From positions 3,439,001 to 3,503,000 of the forward strand of contig NZ_CP120416.1 of the NCBI RefSeq assembly GCF_032773895.1: a stretch of DNA of 64,000 nt, given 5' to 3'. Under the pieces are notes generated by a model. It worked only from the letters and a program-made list of their open reading frames with translations, did not search any database and had not been told where the DNA came from. Both the position numbers and the translations under genes were made by a program. Every line of letters starts with the position of its first letter. Position 1 is the stretch's first letter. Source of the DNA: Teredinibacter sp. KSP-S5-2 (GTDB lineage Bacteria; Pseudomonadota; Gammaproteobacteria; Pseudomonadales; Cellvibrionaceae). This document shows, piece by piece, positions 47,294 through 55,967 of this stretch.

Positions 47294-49105
47294 ATGCCAT
47301 TTAAAGCATTGTTAGTTTTAACATTCACGGTATTAATTCTAACCGGGAATATCGCCCGTGGCGACCAAGACCTTTCCGTCCGCCTGAAATGGTTTCATAG
47401 CTACCAATTTGCCGGCTATTACGCCGCCTACGAAAAGGGGTTTTATGCGGATGCCGGACTAAACGTTACACTGAAAGAGCGAGACCCCAAAACCACACCC
47501 GCAGACGATGTTATTTCTGGAAGAGATGACTTTGGCGTTGCCGATTCAAGTATTATTTTGCGACGCCTGAATGGCGACCCAGTGGTAATGCTCGCAGTAA
47601 TATTTCAAAGCTCCCCTCTGATATTAATGACACTGGCAGAAAAGAACCTGACATCGCCCCTGGATCTAAAGGGGAAAAAAGTCATGTATCAGAAGGACAT
47701 CGATGATGCTCTGATTACCGCCGTATTCAATGAAGTGGGTATGTCAGAGCAGGATTTTATCCATGTCCCCCATAATTTTGACAACGATGCTCTACTCACC
47801 GGTTACGCCGACGCCATGTCAGCCTATATCAGCAATCAACCTTTTCTATATCGAAAGAAAGGTATCGCAGTCAATATTATCTCACCTTCCAACTACGGAA
47901 TTGATTTCTACGGAGACAACCTGTTTACCAGTGAAGCGTATATTCGTAAACATCCCAATATCACCTTGAAGTTTCGTGAGGCCACGTTAAAAGGTTGGGA
48001 ATACGCATTAGAACACCCGGATGAGGTGTATGACTGGTTAACCGAAAAATATGCGCCTGACGCTTATACATCGAGAGAGCAATTTGATTATGAAGTACTC
48101 ACCATCCGACGCATGATAAAGCCTCGCTTACACCATATAGGTGATATGAATGAGTCCCGCTTTCAGCGACTGGCAGAAATCTATCAAGAAAAAGGTCTGG
48201 TTTACGGTGATGGCAATATTAGTAAACTGCACTACATGCATTACTATGCTAGCGAGCAAGAATCCCGCCTGAAGCTCATTATTTTATTGGGTTTGACCCT
48301 TATAGCCATACTTACCGCACTGTTCTTTTTAATTAACTACAAATTAAAAAAGGTGATCGAACATAAAACACAAGAACTGATTAAAGCCAACAGTGTTAAA
48401 AATAACTTTTTGGCGAGCATGTCCCACGAACTACGAACACCGTTAAATTCTATTATTGGCTATTCCAGCCGGTTGATCAAAATCCTGGGGCCAGACTTGG
48501 AAGACAAACATAATCGTGCACTTCGGGCCATCAACAACAGTGGCCACCATTTATTAGAAATGGTGAACGATTTATTGGATATAGAAAAAATTGAATCCGG
48601 GCAGATGGAACTAAATATATGCCCGTGTGACTTGGAAAGCCAAATCAGTAAAGCCGTTAACAGCGTTTCAATACTGGCGGATGAGAAAGGTATCTACATC
48701 AAGAAACCGGACAAATACCCTTTAGAAACCTTCGATGCGGACCCCGTCCGCTTAACAGAAATTATCCTGAATTTACTCAGTAACGCGATTAAATACTCAA
48801 GCGATGGATGCATCACTATTGATTGTTCGTTGACAGAGCAGAACGGTTTAGAGATGCTTGCAATTGCGATTACTGACCAGGGGATAGGTATTCACGCCAC
48901 CGACATACCGAAACTCTTTACCCGGTTTCGCCAGTTTGACGAAAAAAGTAAAAACATCAAGGGGCATGGTACTGGGCTGGGGCTAGCATTAGTGATGGAG
49001 TTAAGTAAGCTGCATAATGGTAGCGTAACCTGCGAAAGCACCCTAGGGGAAGGTTCCACCTTCACAGTTACACTACCCATCAAACAAGATGTAAAAACTC
49101 AATAA
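47294..49105 (+). CDS. Sensor histidine kinase with periplasmic NMT1/THI5-like binding domain
   Basis: 603 residues. Signal (MPFKALLVLTFTVLILTGN), a periplasmic substrate-binding domain (about 25-330: VRLKWFHSYQFAGYYAAYEK, GFYADAGLNVTL and DDFGVADSSIILRR as in NMT1/THI5 proteins), one TM helix (LKLIILLGLTLIAILTALFF), then HisKA with H-box ASMSHELRTPLNS, and HATPase_c with N-box NLLSNAIKYSSD, G1 DQGIGI and G2 GHGTGLGLALV. It would sense an imported-type ligand such as a pyrimidine/thiamine precursor or sulfonate and autophosphorylate. No receiver gene is adjacent, so the partner regulator is elsewhere. Confidence 0.9.
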   Translation: MPFKALLVLTFTVLILTGNIARGDQDLSVRLKWFHSYQFAGYYAAYEKGFYADAGLNVTLKERDPKTTPADDVISGRDDFGVADSSIILRRLNGDPVVMLAVIFQSSPLILMTLAEKNLTSPLDLKGKKVMYQKDIDDALITAVFNEVGMSEQDFIHVPHNFDNDALLTGYADAMSAYISNQPFLYRKKGIAVNIISPSNYGIDFYGDNLFTSEAYIRKHPNITLKFREATLKGWEYALEHPDEVYDWLTEKYAPDAYTSREQFDYEVLTIRRMIKPRLHHIGDMNESRFQRLAEIYQEKGLVYGDGNISKLHYMHYYASEQESRLKLIILLGLTLIAILTALFFLINYKLKKVIEHKTQELIKANSVKNNFLASMSHELRTPLNSIIGYSSRLIKILGPDLEDKHNRALRAINNSGHHLLEMVNDLLDIEKIESGQMELNICPCDLESQISKAVNSVSILADEKGIYIKKPDKYPLETFDADPVRLTEIILNLLSNAIKYSSDGCITIDCSLTEQNGLEMLAIAITDQGIGIHATDIPKLFTRFRQFDEKSKNIKGHGTGLGLALVMELSKLHNGSVTCESTLGEGSTFTVTLPIKQDVKTQ

Positions 49106-49118
49106 CGATACATACAGG

Positions 49119-49649
49119 CTATTGCTGCCCTGTAGTTACGCTGGCTTTAAACGTATTCAAATCCTGAACCAATTTCGCCTGAGCCACTTTCACCGATGCA
49201 CTCATCGTATTCAGAATATACTCATTTAACTCTTGAGATGCCTCACCAACCACCCTCTGCATATTCTTACCTTCAGGTGACTTATAGAAATCATTCATCT
49301 GAGAGACTTCGGATTTACTCATACCATTGGCAACCACTTCAGAATAAATATAGGTAGCGGTTTTTACATCAATGGAATTGATGATAGATGATACATACTG
49401 CCCCATAATATCATCCAACATTTTTTCCTGTTCTGCTGTCAGATTTGGGTATTGTGCTTTCAAACCAGCTGACATATCGATCATAGTCGCCTGCAGAGAG
49501 TCTCGGGTTTGCGTCATAGTCGATTGCAGAATGCCCTCTATGCCTGAAAGCTGAGCAAACTCCAACACCGCTGGGTCAATTTTCTTCTCAGCTGCCACAG
49601 ATGACAGGGAACAAATGCTTAAAAACAATCCAATAAATACTTTTTTCAT
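49119..49649 (-). CDS. DUF2059-family secreted protein
   Basis: 176 residues from the ATG at 49649 (AAGGAG six bases upstream), starting a signal peptide MKKVFIGLFLSICSLSSVAA. The mature part is all-helical and Met/Gln/Ser-rich; MSKSEVSQMNDFYKSPEGKN is the family's core, as in many DUF2059 proteins. The family is periplasmic and of unknown function. It is convergent with the kinase gene, and terminators were not clear. Confidence 0.85.
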   Translation of the reverse strand: MKKVFIGLFLSICSLSSVAAEKKIDPAVLEFAQLSGIEGILQSTMTQTRDSLQATMIDMSAGLKAQYPNLTAEQEKMLDDIMGQYVSSIINSIDVKTATYIYSEVVANGMSKSEVSQMNDFYKSPEGKNMQRVVGEASQELNEYILNTMSASVKVAQAKLVQDLNTFKASVTTGQQ

Positions 49650-49730
49650 TCGTAACTCCTTAGAACAAAACCAGGGAGGAAATCTCCCATCTTTTTTACG
49701 TTTAAAAATAAAACATCTGATTATTGCCAC

Positions 49731-49950
49731 GATGCGGCCAAAACGGGTTGAATCTCGTCCTTAGTGGTTTGAGGAATAATATTTCCAATACCGCTGGGGA
49801 CGGCATACATACCAAGTAACTCGAGCCATCCGAATTAATAATCCCAAAATATGAATATGCTTCGCTGCTATTAACCAGAGGCAAATTTTTGAATACTCTA
49901 GTCGGCTAGGAGAATCCTGTATTATTTTTAGCAACAGCAACATCGTAGTT
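49731..49950 (-). pseudogene. Frameshifted coding remnant
   Basis: The minus strand reads KNLPLVNSSEAYSYFGIINS and DGSSYL in one frame, then GMYAVPSGIGNIIPQTTKDE and IQPVLAASWQ with a stop at 49731 in the next; the switch near 49810 suggests a deletion. The start is lost upstream among stops. It looks protein-like (mixed polar residues, helix-turn spacing), but I cannot name it. Confidence 0.4.
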
Positions 49951-50063
49951 TATTTTAATTCACATTTCATTCCATTTGTCCATCCAAATCCAAAATTCAA
50001 CGCAATTTTTATTTAATTCTATATGATGGCCATATCGAACAACCATATACAATAAAACCATTA

Positions 50064-50428
50064 TCACCGCATCAGAATAGTTGCTTCACCTTTGGCATCC
50101 AATTCAGCATCTAAAAGATATAACGTATTATTGTTCACATCATCAGCAGCTCTAGAAACAGAACATATCCCCAACATCGCCAACACTGGAAAACTCATAG
50201 ACCGCCCATCTCATAAATAGGAAATACGGACGATCCAATTCATCAGATCGAACGACCTTGGGCCAGCTTGTTAAAAATATGCTTTTATCCTCATTCGCGG
50301 CCCAATATCTAGGAAATCCGCTGTACTCTCCGAACCACACCAAGTTTTTTAAGCATCGAGCTATCAGGGATATCAGAAATAATTTTATCTACACCTTCCG
50401 GTTCAATACTCCTAAGTTCGTACTTCAT
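50064..50428 (-). pseudogene. Small hypothetical gene with two frameshifts
   Basis: From the ATG at 50428: MKYELRSIEPEGVDKIISDI through SMLKKL, then in the next frame VWFGEYSGFPRYWAANEDKS to GDVGD, then in a third frame ICSVSRAADDVNNNTLYLLD and AELDAKGEATILMR with a stop at 50064. The three parts follow without loss and make one 120-residue acidic protein, so the gene was intact in an ancestor. Two independent single-base changes make sequencing error less likely but not excluded. The family is unknown to me. Confidence 0.6.
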
Positions 50429-50598
50429 TATTATTCACCTTAAATTTTTTACTGCACCACAGAAACCAAGATGAAATATCCTATCCATAAAATATAAACA
50501 ATACATACCAAACATTTAGAAACCATAAATTCAGATCGACTATCACACCTTTCCAACCACAAGAACAAAACTGTAAAATGATCCTTACTCAAGATTTC

Positions 50599-50769
50599 TT
50601 ACCATTTCACTACACGATAATTTCTAGCCACTAGCTCCGCTTGAGTTATTGATAATTCATTACGCCCATCTACAGGATCAAGCAATACACTTTCAAGCGC
50701 AGACCTTGAACCACCAGGCAATAGATTGTCTGCGCAAGCTAATAAAGAGTTCAGAAAAACATCTTCCAT
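50599..50769 (-). CDS. 56-aa ORF, possibly the tail of a larger lost gene
   Basis: MEDVFLNSLLACADNLLPGG then SRSALESVLLDPVDGRNELS and ITQAELVARNYRVVKW. The composition is like a folded protein end, and similar C-termini occur in large secreted proteins of unknown type. No clear ribosome binding site precedes the ATG. In this decay zone it is probably a fragment. Confidence 0.4.
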   Translation of the reverse strand: MEDVFLNSLLACADNLLPGGSRSALESVLLDPVDGRNELSITQAELVARNYRVVKW

Positions 50770-50879
50770 ATTGACAATTACTCATCCTTAACAAAAGTAT
50801 TCGATATTAAATAAAAATGTTGCTTCCATGCCATCGGAAAGTTATCTATATCTCTTCCTGAAGGGCATGAAGTAGAGTT

Positions 50880-51302
50880 TCAAGGAAAAATAGTTGAAAC
50901 TTTGTTTGATAGCCATCCATATTTTTTATATATAGTTTCAGCTTTTGACATAACTTTTCCATCTTCTTTCCGAATGATAGATGAGACCATCATTCCAACC
51001 GGACCAAAATCAGATATTTTATAGTCATCTCGATACCGGAATTCGTATAAACTTTCAAAGTAAGATTTATTAATTACACTATTTTCATCCAACACAAAAC
51101 GACCATCAAAACCAAACTTTTCTTTTTCGTCCTTTGAGACAAGAACAACAAACTCATCCTCCAGAAGAATCGTTTCAAATACTTGAACAGGTTCGCCTTT
51201 CTGACACTGATAGTAAAAAATTGCCGATGCGATATGTCGATCACCAAACAAAGCCAGGTACACAGCAATAACGACCCACCACTTATACTTTTTAACACCC
51301 AT
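50880..51302 (-). CDS. Hypothetical membrane-anchored protein
   Basis: 140 residues. One hydrophobic N-terminal segment (WWVVIAVYLALFG) precedes a charged domain of about 110 residues (FYYQCQKGEPVQVFETILLE, FGFDGRFVLDENSV). It could be an uncleaved signal anchor with a periplasmic domain. I recognise no motif. It sits among frameshifted genes but its own frame is intact. Confidence 0.55.
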   Translation of the reverse strand: MGVKKYKWWVVIAVYLALFGDRHIASAIFYYQCQKGEPVQVFETILLEDEFVVLVSKDEKEKFGFDGRFVLDENSVINKSYFESLYEFRYRDDYKISDFGPVGMMVSSIIRKEDGKVMSKAETIYKKYGWLSNKVSTIFP

Positions 51303-51365
51303 AGATCTATCCTTTCCCTATAATTCTACCCAAGTAAAAATGCAGGATAACTCCGATTTATTACA

Positions 51366-51680
51366 TTATACGACCACCATATTTACGTATACAGTCCCCA
51401 GAAGAACAATAAGAAACATACTGGATAGTACAACACTTAAATACTGCACTCGACCAGAAGAAAACAATGGAGCAATACTTATTAAAGCAATCACCCACAT
51501 CAGAAATAGCCAATATTCAATATACTCGAACAACAACAAAGTTAATTTATAGGGCTGGACGCCGAACGCGGTCCATGTATCCATAAACTGTTGTGATGCA
51601 CCTTGATCAAGAACATACAACCATGCTCCACAGGCGATCAATATTAATACTGTGAAAATGGATAAAATAGCTCTTCTCAA
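51366..51680 (-). CDS. Small three-helix membrane protein
   Basis: 104 residues with three hydrophobic helices: AILSIFTVLILIACGAWLYV, LFEYIEYWLFLMWVIALISI and QYLSVVLSSMFLIVLLGTVY. The middle has TWTAFGVQPYKLTL. Family unknown; such small proteins are sometimes immunity factors, but no toxin gene is intact nearby. Confidence 0.5.
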   Translation of the reverse strand: MRRAILSIFTVLILIACGAWLYVLDQGASQQFMDTWTAFGVQPYKLTLLLFEYIEYWLFLMWVIALISIAPLFSSGRVQYLSVVLSSMFLIVLLGTVYVNMVVV

Positions 51681-51775
51681 GACTTTTTCTCCTACTTTAT
51701 TCTTAATAACTTAATATTTATACATAACTGTGAAACGGTGGCAGGCTAAAATCTTGAATATTGGTCGCCTCCCTT

Positions 51776-51833
51776 CGCTTGAGAATTAGCTAATATGCCA
51801 ACAAACTTTTGTACGCCTCTTTATTCTCAAGCG
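51776..51833. repeat. Inverted repeat (11-bp arms)
   Basis: cgcttgagaat (51776-51786) and attctcaagcg (51823-51833) are perfect inverted repeats 36 bases apart, in non-coding sequence between the membrane protein gene and the HlyD remnant. It might be the trace of a mobile element; no direct repeats are evident. Confidence 0.4.
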
Positions 51834-51960
51834 GTAGACTTACATCCGACATCGGTGCCAATATTGTTATCTCTTTTTGTTTAATAGAAACATATACTTA
51901 CCGTGATAGACAGGAAGTTGAAAGCACATTAATTCGGACGTGAGATTGTACGCCACTTAT

Positions 51961-52089
51961 TTAACGCTCCCTCAATCCTTCTTTTCTCGCCCGAATTAGT
52001 GGCGTAAGAACAAATTCAATTATTCGTCGTTGACCAATATTCACTTCCGTGGTGACAGCCATTCCCGGAATAAGGGCGATTTCCTTATT
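51961..52089 (-). pseudogene. HlyD (type I secretion membrane fusion protein) C-terminal remnant
   Basis: The minus strand reads NKEIALIPGMAVTTEVNIGQ followed by RRIIEFVLTPLIRARKEGLR and ER, then a stop at 51961. This is the conserved end of HlyD-family membrane fusion proteins (PGMxVTxEVxxGxRRxIEYxLSPL). The preceding 350-odd residues are missing, and a short unrelated ORF (52085-52162, MLTNLQLLNANEYSEFV) is joined directly before it. With the HlyB remnant at 53078 it marks a lost type I exporter. Confidence 0.75.
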
Positions 52090-52184
52090 CAACTGTCAAC
52101 AAAAGCTGATATACAAATTCGGAATACTCGTTGGCATTAAGCAATTGTAAATTCGTAAGCATAATATATTTTCCTATTTTTTAT

Positions 52185-53024
52185 TTATGGGATATGTTTA
52201 AAAACGCAAATTTCTCTTCCCGTAAAAAAGAATCTTCTAGCGCCCCCCTTACCTATATAGATATATCCACCTTTATTGAAGTTAGCTCCTGAACCGTTCC
52301 AATAAGACAAAAGTAAGTCATTCTCATAGTAAAAAGCCACAAAGCTATTTCCTCTATTTAGAAGCTTGTATTTTTCTATATCTAACCTTCCTTTATTATC
52401 CAGAACATGCAGAGAACCTGCACCCGCAGGGCCAAAATAATGCCGTTCTCTATCGCATTTACGCCCTTTGTACCAAAGCACCTGCTCGCTTTCTCCACTA
52501 TTGTCGATATCGATATTCGCCTGCCATAAAATTGCTTCCTTATTGGCCATTTCTCGAACTCTTAGCTCTTCTTGTAGCCACTCCGTATCCAACTGCTCCG
52601 GTCTTCTATAGCGCTCATATCGTAAATAAAATATTTGCTTAATCATTTCCCAGTCAATATCATCCGTTTTTATAGGCTGCCAATCAGGCTCAGTAAAGCC
52701 CATATCGGCGTTGAACTTCATATCACATACCATTGGCGGTTCATCTTTAAAACTATTAAAACTATCTAGTAGTTTTTGGCAAAAGTTGTCCATTAAGTTC
52801 CTAGATGGACCTAGATCTTTCGACATCACATAATTCACCTTTTCTTTCGTCTTCGTAAGGGATAAACCGTTCTTTACGGAAGATTCGTCAGAATCGAGAT
52901 TTTGGGCACTACCATTTAAGGTAGTCAATAGAATCATCCCCAATACCAGCACTTTAACCACCAGAGAATTAACAAATAACCTTTTAAAGAAATTATGAAT
53001 AAAGAATAATAAAAATATAATCAC
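52185..53024 (-). CDS. Hypothetical secreted protein
   Basis: 279 residues. The N-terminus has a hydrophobic stretch IIFLLFFIHNFFKRLF, and a second start (MILLTTLNGSAQ region, about residue 31) could give a cleaner signal ending GSAQ. The mature part is polar with many Trp/Asp and reads like an exported enzyme or effector (IKTDDIDWEMIKQIFYLRYE, ADIDIDNSGESEQVLWYKGR-like segment with DIDNSGESEQVL). It lies between two type I secretion remnants, which suggests a former cargo or accessory gene. I cannot name it. Confidence 0.5.
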   Translation of the reverse strand: MIIFLLFFIHNFFKRLFVNSLVVKVLVLGMILLTTLNGSAQNLDSDESSVKNGLSLTKTKEKVNYVMSKDLGPSRNLMDNFCQKLLDSFNSFKDEPPMVCDMKFNADMGFTEPDWQPIKTDDIDWEMIKQIFYLRYERYRRPEQLDTEWLQEELRVREMANKEAILWQANIDIDNSGESEQVLWYKGRKCDRERHYFGPAGAGSLHVLDNKGRLDIEKYKLLNRGNSFVAFYYENDLLLSYWNGSGANFNKGGYIYIGKGGARRFFFTGREICVFKHIP

Positions 53025-53077
53025 ATCTTTCTCCTTAACTTACAAATCCAAAAGATACAACTTACTGCTCCTATTAA

Positions 53078-53418
53078 TTAACTCTGCCACCTGACTGGCC
53101 ACATTACCCAAATTTTGGCGCCGATAATGGAATCGGTTAAAAAAGCGGTATTTGCCGCACCATGCTTGAATTTTTCATCCAGCTTGTGGCGCAATATGGG
53201 GAGTAATAAAAACGGACAACAACACGTAATGCTGCCAAGTACAATCCAGTTAAACGTTGACTGTAGTACCACATTACAGCGAAGAAAATAAACACAAAGA
53301 ACAGATCGATAATCAGGGTTAACGCTGTTTGACCAAACTCATGGGAAAGCTGTTCGGGTTCGGTGGGTAGCTGGTGAAAACGAGCCGAGACGACAAGCGA
53401 ATTTAACCCTGTATCCAT
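53078..53418 (-). pseudogene. HlyB-type ABC exporter remnant (internal deletion and frameshift)
   Basis: From the ATG at 53418 the frame starts MDTGLNSLVVSARFHQLPTE as in peptidase-like-domain HlyB/LapB exporters, then jumps to [20 protein letters not shown], which aligns with the HlyB segment [20 protein letters not shown], about 240 residues further on. A frameshift near 53230 leads to PILRHKLDEKFKHGAANTAF and LTDSII before a stop. The ATPase domain is gone. It cannot export anything. Confidence 0.8.
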
Positions 53419-53617
53419 ATATTAACGCTCCTTGTACAAATTTTGGCTTAGTATGAATGCCAAATATCCCTGCAGGTACAGAAATCGAATTTAGGCACCA
53501 CTCTTGAACCTAGCTAGCCTCAAGAGTACATCAATATTCCGACAAAACAAAGTACATATTCCGAATAGTTTATGTGCCACCAAGCAGTCGAAATAACTTG
53601 GATTCAACAATATGGAA

Positions 53618-55921
53618 TTAGTTCACAGCTTCAATTGAACACACTTTTTCATGCCTATTCGATAAACTCTCATATTGAGATAGGTGAACTACACAATCAA
53701 TAAAATATTGAGTCTCACCATTGACTTTCTCACTCACCAAACCATGAATACTGGTTTCAAAACCCGGAAATACTGAGTTGAACTGCTGTGCAAACAGCAA
53801 ATAATCAACAATGGTTTGTGTGAATTTTTCTCCAGGTACCAATAATGGAATACCTGGCGGATAAGGCGTCACCAGCATAGCGGTTGTCTTTCCGACTAAG
53901 TGTTGTAACGGCACCCGTGTTGTTTTTCCGTGAGTCATTTGGCTATAAGCTTCCGCGGGAGTTAACACTGGTTCGGGCTCTTGCTCATACATAGCCATGA
54001 TCAATTGACCAATATTATGCCGCTGATAATAGTGATGAATTTGTTGGCACAAATCCCGAATGCCTATTCGAGCATACCCGGGGTGCTCTTGAGAAAATTT
54101 GGGCATGATTTGCTGTACAGTTTCATTTTTATCAAATAATTTCTTAAATCGTTTGAGTTCGGTCACCAGGGTGTTCCAACGCCCTTTGGTAATGCCAATG
54201 GTAAACATAATAAGTAACGAATACAGGCTGACTTTCTCAACCACAATACCATGTTCGGCGAGATATTTTGCCAGCACGGCGGCGGGTATGCCCCAGGCTG
54301 AAAACTCACCGTGTACATTCAGCCCCGGTGTCAACAATGTCGCACGGGTCGGGTCGAGCATATTAAATTCCGCGGAGGAATTAGTATTAAACCCGTGCCA
54401 CATTTCGTTTGGTTGCAATAACCAATCATCCGTTTTAGCCTGAGTATTGGGTTCTCTTGTTTCAGGTTGCCAAATCGAAAACCACCAGTCTTCGCTTGCG
54501 CGCTTATATTTTTGCATGGCATTGCGAAACGCAACGGCTTCTGACAAGGCTTCATCGACTAAGGCTCTGCCACCTGGCTGCCCCATCATTGCTGCTGTAA
54601 TATCACAGGAGGCAATAATGGGGTAATGCGGACTGGTGGAAGAATGCATGAGATACGCTTCATTAAATTGATGCGTATCCAGTTGTTTATTTACTGAATT
54701 CTGCACAAGAATTTGTGACGCCTGGGATAAACCAGCCAACATTTTATGGGTTGATTGGGTTGCAAAAACCATTGAATCCTGACATCGAACCCGACCTTTA
54801 CCAATTGCATGGTACTTTTCATAAAACTCATGAAATGCCGCATGAGGAGACCAGGCCTCATCAAAATGCAAGCCATGCACATAGCCATCCAATTTGTTTT
54901 TTATCTTTTCAACGTTATATAACACGCCATCGTATGTACATTGCGTCAACACCAACACTCGTGGAAATGCGTTTTTATTTTTTATTAGAGGGTGATTTCG
55001 TATTTTTCCCTGGATAATTTGTTTATCAAACAGCGCTTCTGGAATAGGCCCAATAATGCCCAGGCAATTACGTACTGGCTTAATAAAAACTGGGATGGCG
55101 CCAGTCATGATAATTGCATGCAATATCGATTTGTGACAGTTTCGATCAACCACCACTACATCGCCAGGAGACACAACTGAATGCCAGACGATTTTATTGG
55201 AGGATGAAGTCCCGTTGGTCACGAAAAACAAGTGATCGGCCGAAAACGTTTTTGCTGCGCTTTGCTCACTGGCTTCGACTGGCCCCGTATGATCCAGTAA
55301 TTGCCCCAAGTCATCCACAGCATTGCACACATCTGCCCGCAACATATTTTCGCCAAAAAACTCATGAAACAAATGGCCAACAGGCGTTTTTAAAAAAGCG
55401 ACCCCACCGGAATGCCCTGGACAATGCCATGAGTAGGAACTGTCTTTAGTGTGTTGGGTCAGTGCTTTAAAAAAAGGTGGAGCCAATTGAGCCATATAAT
55501 TTTTGGCTTCCCTTACTACGTAACGGGCCATGAACTCCGATGTATCTTCATATTTATGTAAAAAACCGTGTAACTCACAGAGAATATCATTCGGCACATG
55601 GTCACTCGTTTGCGTCTCCGTTTTCAGGAAGATCGGCACATTGGCATCTCGGGAACGAATACTTTGGACAAATGCACGAAGCGCGGAAAAAGTCTGTTCC
55701 ACATGCTCATCGGCGAACTGTTTGTCATTTAATGACACAATAAACGCGGAGGTTCGTGTTGTTTGCTGTATATGTTCGGCAAAATCATGCAAACCGGTTA
55801 AACGAACCACATCTGCTCCGGCATGCTCAATGGCACTGGCCAACAAACGAATTCCCAAGCCACTGTTACAGTCGGAACGGAAATACTCATCGATAATTAT
55901 TATGGGAAATTGTAAACGCAT
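53618..55921 (-). CDS. PLP-dependent Orn/Lys/Arg decarboxylase of the siderophore operon
   Basis: 767 residues from the ATG at 55921 (GGAG six bases upstream; a GTG at 55927 would sit on the ribosome binding site). Fold type I decarboxylase with an N-terminal wing (1-130), the PLP domain (about 150-470; SWHCPGHSGGVAFLKTPVGH, TNGTSSSNKIV, LHFDEAWSPHAAF with the PLP Asp, and the Schiff-base Lys in ATQSTHKMLAGLSQ) and a C-terminal domain. It would form cadaverine or putrescine from lysine or ornithine, the diamine that hydroxamate siderophores are built on. Last gene of the operon, 40 bp after the Rieske gene. Confidence 0.92.
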   Translation of the reverse strand: MRLQFPIIIIDEYFRSDCNSGLGIRLLASAIEHAGADVVRLTGLHDFAEHIQQTTRTSAFIVSLNDKQFADEHVEQTFSALRAFVQSIRSRDANVPIFLKTETQTSDHVPNDILCELHGFLHKYEDTSEFMARYVVREAKNYMAQLAPPFFKALTQHTKDSSYSWHCPGHSGGVAFLKTPVGHLFHEFFGENMLRADVCNAVDDLGQLLDHTGPVEASEQSAAKTFSADHLFFVTNGTSSSNKIVWHSVVSPGDVVVVDRNCHKSILHAIIMTGAIPVFIKPVRNCLGIIGPIPEALFDKQIIQGKIRNHPLIKNKNAFPRVLVLTQCTYDGVLYNVEKIKNKLDGYVHGLHFDEAWSPHAAFHEFYEKYHAIGKGRVRCQDSMVFATQSTHKMLAGLSQASQILVQNSVNKQLDTHQFNEAYLMHSSTSPHYPIIASCDITAAMMGQPGGRALVDEALSEAVAFRNAMQKYKRASEDWWFSIWQPETREPNTQAKTDDWLLQPNEMWHGFNTNSSAEFNMLDPTRATLLTPGLNVHGEFSAWGIPAAVLAKYLAEHGIVVEKVSLYSLLIMFTIGITKGRWNTLVTELKRFKKLFDKNETVQQIMPKFSQEHPGYARIGIRDLCQQIHHYYQRHNIGQLIMAMYEQEPEPVLTPAEAYSQMTHGKTTRVPLQHLVGKTTAMLVTPYPPGIPLLVPGEKFTQTIVDYLLFAQQFNSVFPGFETSIHGLVSEKVNGETQYFIDCVVHLSQYESLSNRHEKVCSIEAVN

Positions 55922-55967
55922 AGCCACTCCGCTTTATTATTCAGGCTGATGTAACGGTATATTTTTG

